DNA of 5,731 nt from Candidatus Fermentibacteraceae bacterium. GTDB taxonomy: Bacteria; Fermentibacterota; Fermentibacteria; Fermentibacterales; JCC-6. Positions 1-5,731 of the stretch are shown here, piece after piece (within the stretch, counting starts at the first letter, position 1; each line of letters starts with the position of its first letter). The stretch covers positions 1 through 5,731 of the forward strand of contig JAOZQW010000158.1 of the NCBI GenBank assembly GCA_029932015.1, in the 5' to 3' direction. Under the pieces are notes generated by a model that saw nothing but the letters and a program-made list of their open reading frames with translations, had not been told where the DNA came from and ran no database searches. The translations under genes were made by a program, and so were the position numbers.

Positions 1-116
1 ACACTGGAGGATGAAATGAGTCCAACTGTCCGTCCATCGGGAAACTCATACATGACGGCTGAATCGGCGAGAACAGATATTGATAGACCTAACAGAAGCA
101 ACGGCAGATCCCTCAT
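1..116 (-). CDS. Start of a secreted or exported protein with a signal peptide (partial, runs off the left edge)
   Basis: Reading the minus strand from the ATG at 116 gives 38 codons that stay open to the window edge. The N-terminus MRDLPLLLLGLSISVLA is a textbook Sec signal peptide: one early arginine, a leucine-rich core and a likely signal peptidase I site at V-L-A before D18. The mature part begins DSAVMYEFPDGRTVGL, which I do not recognise. An in-frame TGA lies just upstream, so 116 is the only sensible start. A weak purine-rich GGGG stretch lies a few bases before the ATG. The gene is divergent from the xdh operon. The main alternative is the opposite-strand frame through this stretch, which is also open but has no recognisable features. 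The function is unknown; export across the inner membrane is inferred only from the leader. Confidence 0.55.
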   Translation of the reverse strand, partial: MRDLPLLLLGLSISVLADSAVMYEFPDGRTVGLISSSS

Positions 117-283
117 ATTCCCCGCTCTCTGCCATCTTCAGCTGCTGAGAATGCAGCCTACCCCATATCACCACATCCATGAGTATAGTGAATATCATCG
201 GGAAGGACTCAAGGTGGTGCATAGGCACAGTTCCGAGTTAGAATACATTGTGAAGGCTTAATGCAGTGACCGAACGGAGTAAC
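117..283. promoter_or_regulatory. Divergent intergenic region between the secreted-protein gene and xdhA
   Basis: This gap separates two genes transcribed away from each other, so promoters for both should lie here. On the minus strand TTGAGT (212 to 207) and TATACT (187 to 182) resemble -35 and -10 boxes, but they are 19 bases apart, which is longer than ideal. On the plus strand TATAGT (184-189) and TAGAAT (239-244) resemble -10 boxes but have no convincing -35 partner. I see no strong operator palindrome or riboswitch. The gap is firm if the flanking genes are right; the individual boxes are weak guesses. Confidence 0.3.
276..279 (+). promoter_or_regulatory. Ribosome binding site favouring the ATG at 284 for xdhA
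   Basis: GGAG sits four bases before the ATG at 284. The competing in-frame GTG at 266 has only GAAGG (252-256), nine bases away. The short spacing makes the site less than ideal. However, starting at 284 gives an N-terminus (MLSFILN) that matches the usual length in this family, where the first beta strand begins within a few residues of the start. Confidence 0.4.
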
Positions 284-1705
284 ATGCTCTCATTCATATT
301 GAACAGGGATTTTCTCTCGGTCGAGTATCCTATGGGATCTCCAGTGCTTGATCTCCTGAGGATGGACCCGGACCTCAAGGGGACCAGGAGAGGATGCGGA
401 GAAGGTGACTGCGGGGCCTGCACAGTTCTGCTCGGTGAACGGACAGGATCCTTGATTCGGTACAGAGCCGTCAATTCCTGCATCCTCCCTGCCGGTGAAT
501 TGGCAGGACGTCATCTTCTAACCATCGAGGGATTGAACCGATCGGCCGGTCTAACTGCTGTCCAGTCTCACATCGTTGATCAGAGCGCCTCCCAATGCGG
601 TTTCTGTACACCTGGGATTGTCGTCTCGCTCACGGCATACCTTATGGGAACCCTGAAACCCAAGGCAGAGGAGGCGGTGAGGGCTCTTGGCGGCAATATC
701 TGCAGATGTACTGGATACAGCTCGCTTGGCAGGGCAGCAGAGAACCTCTGTGCATCTATCCCGGAATCCCCTTCCTCGGATCCCTGCTCCATCGAACATC
801 TTCGTCATCTGGTCAATTCAGGGGTTCTGCCGGATTGGCTTCCTGAAGTAGCCAAGGCTCTCCCGGATCACAGCCAGGAAGTTCCGACAGCAGCAGCTTC
901 GGATGAACTGATAGTTGCAGGCGGAACTGATCTGATGGCTGCCGAGCCCGATGCTATGAATGGGATACCTGTAAGATTCCTCTCCAGAGATCCCTCACTT
1001 GCGGCCATTTCCCTGGATAACGGCATCTGCTCGATAGGTGCGGCAGCCACTGTATCCGATCTCATGCTCTCTCAGGCAGCTGTCGCGGTTGACGGTCTCG
1101 AGGAAGCATTGCATCTGATCTCTTCCAAGCAGATAAGGAACCGGGCAACTGTCGGAGGCAACATCGTCAATGCATCGCCGATCGGAGATGTGTCAGTGAT
1201 CTTCCTCGTCTTCGACACGATGCTCTCAATCAGCGGGAGGTTCGGGACAAGGGAGGTCCCCCTCAGAGAGTTCCATACCGGATACAAGGAAATGGACCTG
1301 CTTCCGGGTGAAATGATCAGAAAGCTGAGTCTTGTCACCCCAGTTTCCAATGCTGGATTCAGTTTTGAGAAAGTCTCCATGAGAAAGCATCTTGATATTG
1401 CCTCCGTCAACTCGGCAGCCCTGATCTCAGCAGTGAATGGCACTGTGGTCAATGCCTCAATCAGCGCCGGGGGAGTTGCCCCAATCCCTCTTCACCTGGC
1501 GCGAACATCAGATATGCTTGAAGGTATGAGTATCTCATCGGAAACAGCCATCGCGGCTTCAAGGTCGGCAATGGACGAGGTCTCTCCGATAGATGATGTC
1601 AGGGGGTCCGCTGCATATAAGAGGAACCTGCTTGGAAGGCTGGTTCTTGCTCACTTCCTGAAACTCTTCCCCAGATCGATCGATCCTGAAAGACTGCTGA
1701 CATGA
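284..1705 (+). CDS. xdhA: Xanthine dehydrogenase, iron-sulfur and FAD subunit (XdhA)
   Basis: This cytoplasmic electron-transfer subunit takes electrons from the molybdenum site of XdhB through two [2Fe-2S] clusters to FAD and, in known XDHs, on to NAD+. Numbered from the GTG at 266 (subtract 6 for the ATG at 284), the plant-type ferredoxin domain has GCGEGDCGAC (43-52) with ligands C44, C49, C52 and then C72. The helical second-cluster domain has CGFC (111-114) and CRC (146-148). After a linker, the FAD domain shows VAGGTDLM (217-224) and ATVGGNIVNASPIGD (294-308). A CO-dehydrogenase flavoprotein C-terminal domain follows, including KVSMRKHLDIASVNSA. About 473 residues matches the fused small subunit of Rhodobacter-type XDH rather than the three-subunit enterobacterial form. 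Its stop overlaps the next start as ATGA, implying translational coupling. GTG 266 remains a possible start. No residue expected for cofactor binding is missing. Confidence 0.95.
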   Translation: MLSFILNRDFLSVEYPMGSPVLDLLRMDPDLKGTRRGCGEGDCGACTVLLGERTGSLIRYRAVNSCILPAGELAGRHLLTIEGLNRSAGLTAVQSHIVDQSASQCGFCTPGIVVSLTAYLMGTLKPKAEEAVRALGGNICRCTGYSSLGRAAENLCASIPESPSSDPCSIEHLRHLVNSGVLPDWLPEVAKALPDHSQEVPTAAASDELIVAGGTDLMAAEPDAMNGIPVRFLSRDPSLAAISLDNGICSIGAAATVSDLMLSQAAVAVDGLEEALHLISSKQIRNRATVGGNIVNASPIGDVSVIFLVFDTMLSISGRFGTREVPLREFHTGYKEMDLLPGEMIRKLSLVTPVSNAGFSFEKVSMRKHLDIASVNSAALISAVNGTVVNASISAGGVAPIPLHLARTSDMLEGMSISSETAIAASRSAMDEVSPIDDVRGSAAYKRNLLGRLVLAHFLKLFPRSIDPERLLT

Positions 1706-3981
1706 GCTTCCATGATCCTGAACTGCACAGCAGGGGTGAATCACGTTTCGTGGATGATCTACAGATCCCGGAGGGTACACTTCATGCAGCTGTTGTCACA
1801 TCATCTCTATCGCACGGCATTCTCGAGGAACTGAGTACAGCAAAAGCAGAAGCGGCTCCCGGTGTCCGAGCTGTACTCACTGCCGTAGATATCCCCGGAA
1901 TGAATCAGATAGGCACCATCATCATGGATGAGCCTCTTCTTGCCTCGAACGAGGTCAGCTTCATCGGTGAGCCGCTTGCAGTCGTCATTGCTGACACTCC
2001 AGCGCTTGCACACCAGGCGGCTGAATTAGTCAGACCGCAGATCAGGAAGCTACAATCCATCACTGATCCAAGGGAGGCGTTCGCCAGAGGAATGCTGATC
2101 GCACCACCTGTTACTTTCTGCATCGGTGATTTGGATAAGAGCTGGGAGGCCTGTGATCTGATAGTCAAGGGCAGAGCGGACTCCGGCGGTCAGGAACACC
2201 TCTACCTCGAAACACAGGCCACTCTAGCCATTCCAATGGAGAACGGCTCCCTGAGACTGCACTCCGGGACTCAGGGTCCGACCTACGTTCAGCGAATTGC
2301 AGCAAGGGTGCTCGGTATCCCGATGAACATGGTCGAGGTGGATGTAACCAGGCTTGGAGGGGCATTTGGAGGGAAGGAAGACCAGGCAACACCATGGGCT
2401 GTCATAGCTGCCCTCGGAGCATATGTAACCGGCAGACCAGTCAAGCTGGTGCTCGATCGCGGGGAGGACATGAGGCTGACCGGCAAGCGTCATCCCTACA
2501 GTTCAGACTACCGTCTCGGACTGTCATCAGAGGGGAGACTGCTTGTCTGGGAGGTGACTTACTATCAGAACGGAGGAGCTGCCTCCGATCTTTCCACCGC
2601 CATACTGGAGCGAACGCTGTTTCACACAACCAACGCATACGCTATTCCATCTGTCTCGGCTACAGGCATCTGCTGCAGGACTCATCTACCTCCGAACACA
2701 GCCTTCCGGGGATTCGGAGGGCCGCAGGCTATGTTCGTGCTCGAATGTGCTCTGAGGAAAGCTGCAGATGAACTCGGCATGACCGCTGAGGAGATCCAGG
2801 CACTTAACCTCCTCAGGACCGGGGACATCTTCCCCTACGGTATGGAGTACAAAGGCGATGAAGTCGAAAGGTCATGGCTCAGACTCGATGAACTGCACGA
2901 CCTGAAAGCAGTGAGAAAAAGCAATGAGCAGTTCAACCTGTCGGGAGGTATCTACAGGAGGGGTATGGCCGTCATGCCTGTCTGCTTCGGCATATCGTTT
3001 ACGAATACATCCCTGAACCAGGCAAGTGCACTTGTCCATGTCTACACAGATGGGAGCATTGGTGTGAGCACGGGAGCCGTGGAGATGGGCCAGGGAGTGA
3101 ACGCCAAGATGGCAGCCGTTGCTGCAAGGGTCTTCGGGGTGGACATCACCAGGGTCAAAGTCGAGACGACCAACACAACGAGGACGGCGAACACCTCTCC
3201 AACGGCTGCGAGTTCCGCTGCGGACATGAACGGAAATGCAGTTAGAATTGCATGCGGGAATATCCTCAACAGACTTCTTCAAGTCGCAGGCACTCACTTC
3301 GGACTGGGAGACCCCAACCACCTTGAGCTTCGCTCGGAAAGTATCGTGCGCAATGGAGCAGCCACTGATCTCGGGTGGGAGGTTCTAGTGAACACAGCCT
3401 ATCTGGAAAGGGTGAATCTCTCCTCCCACGTGCACTACAGCACACCAGGCATCCATTTTAACAGGGATACGAATCAAGGTGTCCCGTTTGCTTACCATGT
3501 GGCGGGTGCTGCACTGACCGAAGTCACACTGGATAGGCTTCGCGGGACTTACACAGTTGATGCGGTCCGTATTGTACACGATTGCGGTGACAGCATCGCC
3601 CCACTCATCGACCGGGGACAGATCGAGGGTGGACTCCTTCAGGGGATCGGCTGGATGACCATCGAGGACCTGAAGTACGACACCGCTTCCCGGGCTCTGC
3701 TAACAGATTCGCTTGCTACGTACAAGGTCCCTGACATCTACTCCACCCCGGCGGATGTAGAGGTGGAATTCCTTGAATGTCATTCAGAGAATGCAGGGGT
3801 CTTCAACTCCAAGGCCGTTGGCGAGCCGCCTTTCATGTACGGAATAGGCGCATACTTCGCCCTGCTGGATGCTCTGGGGTCCGATGACGCTGAGCGCAGG
3901 AGAAACGAACCGATGACTGCACCGATGACGGCTGAACGACTGCTGGGTATACTCATCCGCGAAAAGCGGAAGGATAGCTAA
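1702..3981 (+). CDS. xdhB: Xanthine dehydrogenase, molybdopterin-binding catalytic subunit (XdhB)
   Basis: This is the catalytic subunit, which in this family hydroxylates hypoxanthine to xanthine and xanthine to urate at the molybdenum cofactor in the cytoplasm. Its 759 residues match the family length. Visible motifs are GGQEHLYLE (Q164, cofactor glutamine), GGAFGGKE (E226, equivalent to bovine E802), FRGFGGPQ (R336, equivalent to bovine R880), GISFT (F433, equivalent to bovine F1009), EMGQG (461-465), SPTAASSAADMNG (499-511) and SKAVGEPP (E708, the catalytic base). Having both the E802 and R880 equivalents points to a purine substrate rather than the aldehydes of aldehyde oxidases, which differ at those sites. 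The start is the ATG of the ATGA overlap with xdhA, with only a weak purine-rich site ahead. Neither the cofactor sulfurase/chaperone gene xdhC nor a purine permease is visible, so maturation factors must be encoded elsewhere. The substrate is inferred from residues, not proven. Confidence 0.95.
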   Translation: MSFHDPELHSRGESRFVDDLQIPEGTLHAAVVTSSLSHGILEELSTAKAEAAPGVRAVLTAVDIPGMNQIGTIIMDEPLLASNEVSFIGEPLAVVIADTPALAHQAAELVRPQIRKLQSITDPREAFARGMLIAPPVTFCIGDLDKSWEACDLIVKGRADSGGQEHLYLETQATLAIPMENGSLRLHSGTQGPTYVQRIAARVLGIPMNMVEVDVTRLGGAFGGKEDQATPWAVIAALGAYVTGRPVKLVLDRGEDMRLTGKRHPYSSDYRLGLSSEGRLLVWEVTYYQNGGAASDLSTAILERTLFHTTNAYAIPSVSATGICCRTHLPPNTAFRGFGGPQAMFVLECALRKAADELGMTAEEIQALNLLRTGDIFPYGMEYKGDEVERSWLRLDELHDLKAVRKSNEQFNLSGGIYRRGMAVMPVCFGISFTNTSLNQASALVHVYTDGSIGVSTGAVEMGQGVNAKMAAVAARVFGVDITRVKVETTNTTRTANTSPTAASSAADMNGNAVRIACGNILNRLLQVAGTHFGLGDPNHLELRSESIVRNGAATDLGWEVLVNTAYLERVNLSSHVHYSTPGIHFNRDTNQGVPFAYHVAGAALTEVTLDRLRGTYTVDAVRIVHDCGDSIAPLIDRGQIEGGLLQGIGWMTIEDLKYDTASRALLTDSLATYKVPDIYSTPADVEVEFLECHSENAGVFNSKAVGEPPFMYGIGAYFALLDALGSDDAERRRNEPMTAPMTAERLLGILIREKRKDS
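3968..3974 (+). promoter_or_regulatory. Ribosome binding site for the TTG-started membrane protein
   Basis: GGAAGGA lies inside the end of xdhB, seven bases before the TTG at 3982, which itself follows the xdhB TAA without a gap. The good spacing supports TTG as the true start and suggests that ribosomes finishing xdhB re-initiate here. Confidence 0.5.
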
Positions 3982-4473
3982 TTGAGGTTCCGGTACCACG
4001 CTTCTGATATCCTCCGTGGACTCATTATCTACTCCGCAGGAGATACAGCCGCTTCTTTGATACTCTCGGAGTTCTCACCTGTGAGGTTGCTGGGAATGAT
4101 GATCATCGGGGCAACTGTCTACGCATTCGAGATACCGAACTGGTTCGCCTGGATAGACCGAAGAACATCAAGCATGAGTCAACTGAAGGGCTCTCTTGCT
4201 AGGACAGGACTGGCCCTTCTCTACTTCAATCCGTTCTGGATAGCCAGACATCTCCTCTTCATTGCGCTGCTGACGGAGAACTATTCTGCAATTGGCTGGG
4301 GACTCCTGAGGCTTGGACTGCTCTCATTTACTGTGAACATACCGATCGCTTTTATAGCTAATTTCTTGATACAGAACAGGATGCCTCTCAGATGGCGCTT
4401 CTTCGCGAGCGCGACCTTTTCCTCACTGATGGCAGTGTACTATGCTCTGAGCAGAACGATTTTCGGAAGCTGA
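3982..4473 (+). CDS. Small multi-pass membrane protein, Mpv17/PMP22-like
   Basis: The product is a 163-residue protein with about four hydrophobic segments (roughly 10-28, 36-56, 74-97 and 106-131) plus a possible fifth near 140-157, so it sits in the inner membrane. Its pattern recalls the eukaryotic Mpv17/PMP22 family: a GD near the end of the first segment (20-21), an aromatic stretch ending in an acid-arginine pair (PNWFAWIDR, 52-60), and near the C-terminus TVNIPIAFIANF followed by MPLRWR, which resembles the family pattern N-x-x-x-P-x-x-x-x-x-N-F then P-x-x-x-R. The similarity is my reading of motifs, not a search result. Known members are small organelle membrane channels of unclear substrate. 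The TTG start directly follows the xdhB stop and has a good ribosome site, so it is co-transcribed with xdhAB. It could instead be an unrelated transporter-like protein; a role with purines is only suggested by position. Confidence 0.8.
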   Translation: MRFRYHASDILRGLIIYSAGDTAASLILSEFSPVRLLGMMIIGATVYAFEIPNWFAWIDRRTSSMSQLKGSLARTGLALLYFNPFWIARHLLFIALLTENYSAIGWGLLRLGLLSFTVNIPIAFIANFLIQNRMPLRWRFFASATFSSLMAVYYALSRTIFGS

Positions 4474-4474
4474 A

Positions 4475-4606
4475 CAATTAAGGTGACGTGATACTTAATT
4501 ACCTTTTTGGGGACACCATGATCGAGGACATGAGAATCATGGCACGACATTTCACGACACTAATCCTGTCCCCTTATATGTAATTAAGTATCATGTCACC
4601 TTATTG
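4475..4606. mobile_element. 132-base imperfect palindromic element (MITE-like or REP/RAYT-like), between convergent genes
   Basis: The left arm (4475-4515) and the reverse complement of the right arm (4567-4606) agree at 35 of 40 aligned positions with a one-base gap. The outer 27 or so bases are almost identical, a 6-base stretch diverges, and both arms end inward with GGGGACA/TGTCCCC. The left arm holds its own 7-base inverted repeat, AATTAAG (4476-4482) with CTTAATT (4494-4500). The central 51 bases encode nothing recognisable. There is no clear target-site duplication, which would fit spread by a Y1/HUH (IS200/RAYT-type) transposase, though no transposase is present here. It starts one base after the membrane-protein stop and covers the end of the glycosyltransferase gene. 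As RNA it would fold into a long stem from either strand and may serve as a two-way terminator. The inverted repeat is certain; mobility is inferred. Confidence 0.6.
4516..4542. repeat. Nested 7-base hairpin in the centre of the palindrome
   Basis: CCATGAT (4516-4522) and ATCATGG (4536-4542) are perfect reverse complements separated by 13 bases. The hairpin begins immediately inside the left GGGGACA end. It is followed by two copies of CACGAC (4543-4548 and 4553-4558). It is offset from the centre of the larger palindrome, so the element is not a simple mirror. Confidence 0.5.
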
Positions 4607-5511
4607 ATGGTGCTGGTAAGAGCAGGGAACAGCCCTCCCTCTCGTCCGGAAAGACCATGAAACCATGCTCTCCAGAGCCACGGGACAAGATGGCTTCTGC
4701 CCCGGATTGGAAAAAGGACCGTTTTCAGGACGGTCACTGCATTGTAGTAGAAAAAGAATGAGATCATTCTGGCAGGCGGCAGTGAGTCCCTGGCAGCCAG
4801 ATATCTGTTTCTGTGTGTGAAGTAGATGCTGAATGGGGAATGGGTTCCGCCTGTGGTCACTGAAACATGATGCAGTACTTCAGCGCCAGGCCAGAGGTAT
4901 ATCTTCAATCCGCGAGCCGCGCATTCCCTGCAAAGCACCGTATCCTCGTGATAGATGAAAAAACCATCTCTGAAACCTCCGAGGAATTCGTAGAGACTGG
5001 AGGACATGAGCATTGCACACCCGCTGGCAAAGTCAGTCTCGACCGGTATTTTCGGTAGCTCTGACCTGTTCCGATAATCCTGTGTAAATAGCATTCGCGT
5101 AGGGCTAAATCTGCCGCCGGCGCTCCAGATTCTGTCCGATTCAGATGCGAAGAATATCGGGGGAGTGACAATTCCGGCATCGGGCGAAGAGATAAGGAAA
5201 TCAACCATTCCTGTAATAGAATCGGGGCTGACCTCGGTGTCGTTATTGAGAACAAAGGTCCATGGGATCTCTTCGCTGTCAAAGAGGCTGAATGCACGAT
5301 TGTTCCCCGAGGCGAAACCCAGATTCTCCCCCGCATTGTGAAAGCGCAGGTTCGGGACAGTCTCTACCCAGGAGGGGATCTCACCATCTGAACCATTGTC
5401 CACGAGTATAGGATGGACCTCAACCCCTCTCGAGTTCATCAGGGAGCGGACACACTGCTTCGTTAGATCCCATTGACCACGATTGATGAGGAGCACGGCA
5501 ACTTTCTGCAA
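4591..5511 (-). CDS. Family 2 glycosyltransferase, rhamnosyltransferase-like (RfbF/WcaA type)
   Basis: This predicted cytoplasmic or membrane-associated enzyme would transfer a sugar from a nucleotide-sugar donor during cell-surface polysaccharide or glycolipid synthesis. The GT-A fold begins at once with VAVLLIN (4-10). VDNGS (37-41) and NLGFASGNN (63-71) follow, then the metal- and nucleotide-binding LNNDTE (88-93, the DXD equivalent), SGCAMLM (163-169) and IYHED (186-190) near the catalytic base. The C-terminal part has HRNRY (233-237) and a hydrophobic stretch near 248-268 that could bind the membrane. Its 306 residues are normal for this subgroup. The ED pair is followed by TVLCREC where relatives usually have ED-x-D-L-C-x-R, so one acidic residue is replaced by valine. 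The start is TTG at 5511 behind a very strong Shine-Dalgarno. The last four codons and stop lie in the palindromic element. Donor and acceptor cannot be read from sequence. Confidence 0.9.
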   Translation of the reverse strand: MQKVAVLLINRGQWDLTKQCVRSLMNSRGVEVHPILVDNGSDGEIPSWVETVPNLRFHNAGENLGFASGNNRAFSLFDSEEIPWTFVLNNDTEVSPDSITGMVDFLISSPDAGIVTPPIFFASESDRIWSAGGRFSPTRMLFTQDYRNRSELPKIPVETDFASGCAMLMSSSLYEFLGGFRDGFFIYHEDTVLCRECAARGLKIYLWPGAEVLHHVSVTTGGTHSPFSIYFTHRNRYLAARDSLPPARMISFFFYYNAVTVLKTVLFPIRGRSHLVPWLWRAWFHGLSGREGGLFPALTSTINKVT

Positions 5512-5515
5512 GCCT

Positions 5516-5523
5516 TCACCTCC
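5516..5523 (-). promoter_or_regulatory. Perfect Shine-Dalgarno that fixes the TTG start of the glycosyltransferase
   Basis: On the minus strand GGAGGTGA is fully complementary to the usual 16S rRNA tail. Its GGAGG core ends seven bases before the TTG at 5511. This spacing and strength make TTG the convincing start, and show that this organism uses classical Shine-Dalgarno initiation. Confidence 0.75.
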
Positions 5524-5662
5524 ATAAGGCCTGAATATACGAGTTTCCCTGTCAACTGACGGATGACTGCGAAATTGTAACGGGGATCATCACTGCCTGC
5601 TCGAGGTATACCGCTCTGTACAGCGTGGGCGGATGGTGGTTATTTTCGAGGCTGTCGATTAC
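5524..5662. promoter_or_regulatory. Divergent intergenic region between the glycosyltransferase and the epimerase gene
   Basis: This noncoding gap must hold signals for two divergent genes. On the minus strand a perfect TTGACA (5555 to 5550) is present, but no -10 box follows at 16 to 18 bases; the TATATT at 5539 to 5534 is only 10 bases away. On the plus strand no good pair is seen. An 8-base palindrome CTGTACAG (5616-5623) is present but could be chance. No RNA gene or terminator is evident. Confidence 0.25.
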
Positions 5663-5695
5663 ATGAGCACAATAATGGGATGGACGGCTGAGTAT

Positions 5696-5731
5696 ATGAG
5701 AGTTCTTATCACTGGTGGAGCTGGATTCATC
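5696..5731 (+). CDS. Start of an NAD-dependent epimerase/dehydratase (extended SDR), cut by the right edge
   Basis: Only 12 codons are visible: MRVLITGGAGFI. This is the hallmark first strand and glycine-rich loop (G-x-x-G-x-x-G) of extended short-chain dehydrogenases acting on nucleotide sugars, such as UDP-glucose 4-epimerase or dTDP-glucose 4,6-dehydratase. Which one cannot be told from this much. In-frame ATGs at 5663 and 5675 would add short N-terminal extensions. I prefer 5696 because the family normally begins almost exactly here, although no clear ribosome site precedes it. It diverges from the glycosyltransferase, which fits a polysaccharide synthesis locus extending to the right. 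Confidence 0.8.
   Translation, partial: MRVLITGGAGFI

Noticed and set aside
46..228. 60-codon minus-strand open frame
   Set aside because: It is in a different frame from the signal-peptide gene and ends at 46, and its product shows no domain-like pattern. It is best explained as chance.
16..261. 81-codon plus-strand open frame preceded by GGAGG, actually open from base 1
   Set aside because: Its product is low in recognisable features, rich in histidine and arginine, and overlaps a minus-strand frame with a convincing signal peptide. It could still be the tail of an upstream gene, but I give this little weight.
1072..1452. 126-codon minus-strand open frame inside xdhA
   Set aside because: It is antisense to the FAD-domain motifs of xdhA, with no ribosome site or recognisable product. 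It is a shadow of the real gene.
2872..3321. 149-codon minus-strand open frame inside xdhB
   Set aside because: It lies wholly within a strongly conserved coding region (F433, EMGQG and SPTAASS motifs) and its product is arginine-, histidine- and cysteine-rich, as expected for an antisense shadow.
4905..5336. 143-codon minus-strand open frame inside the glycosyltransferase gene
   Set aside because: The overlapping same-strand frame carries the DNGS, NNDTE and HED motifs and a perfect Shine-Dalgarno, so this frame is a shadow.
5534..5555. TTGACA and TATATT as a promoter for the glycosyltransferase
   Set aside because: The boxes are only 10 bases apart, too close for a sigma-70 promoter, and no other -10 fits the TTGACA.
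5616..5623. 8-base palindrome CTGTACAG as an operator
   Set aside because: It is too short to stand out from chance, with no second copy in the window and no adjacent regulator gene.

Overview
The window is a moderately GC-rich bacterial fragment with tightly packed genes. It uses Shine-Dalgarno sites of the GGAGG type, mixes ATG and TTG starts, and uses AGA/AGG freely for arginine. Nothing in it fixes the taxonomy. The gene content (a two-subunit molybdenum hydroxylase, a small membrane protein, a family 2 glycosyltransferase, a sugar-nucleotide epimerase-type gene and a divergent secreted protein) suits a free-living, probably uncultured, Gram-negative-like bacterium.

Left edge (1-283): a divergent minus-strand gene begins at 116 and runs off the window. 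Its first 17 residues form a clear signal peptide. About 165 bases separate it from the xdh operon, and promoters for both directions should lie there.

Centre (284-4473): three plus-strand genes form an operon. xdhA (2Fe-2S/2Fe-2S/FAD subunit) overlaps xdhB (molybdopterin subunit) by ATGA. A 163-residue membrane protein starts on TTG directly after the xdhB stop. Together XdhA and XdhB make a Rhodobacter-type xanthine dehydrogenase. All eight iron-sulfur cysteines and the purine-type active-site residues are present. No xdhC maturation gene or purine transporter is in view. The third gene resembles the eukaryotic Mpv17/PMP22 family, which is unusual company for xdh.

Spacer (4474-4606): two converging genes are separated by a 132-base imperfect palindrome with arms of about 40 bases, inner GGGGACA/TGTCCCC ends and a small hairpin in its loop. 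It looks like a non-autonomous, MITE-like or REP/RAYT-like element. Its right arm encodes the last four residues and the stop codon of the glycosyltransferase.

Right part (4591-5731): a minus-strand family 2 glycosyltransferase of the rhamnosyltransferase-like type starts on TTG behind a perfect GGAGGTGA. Divergent to it is the very start of an NAD-dependent epimerase/dehydratase (MRVLITGGAGFI). These two probably belong to a surface-polysaccharide locus, so the palindrome marks the border between a purine-oxidation operon and a glycan locus.
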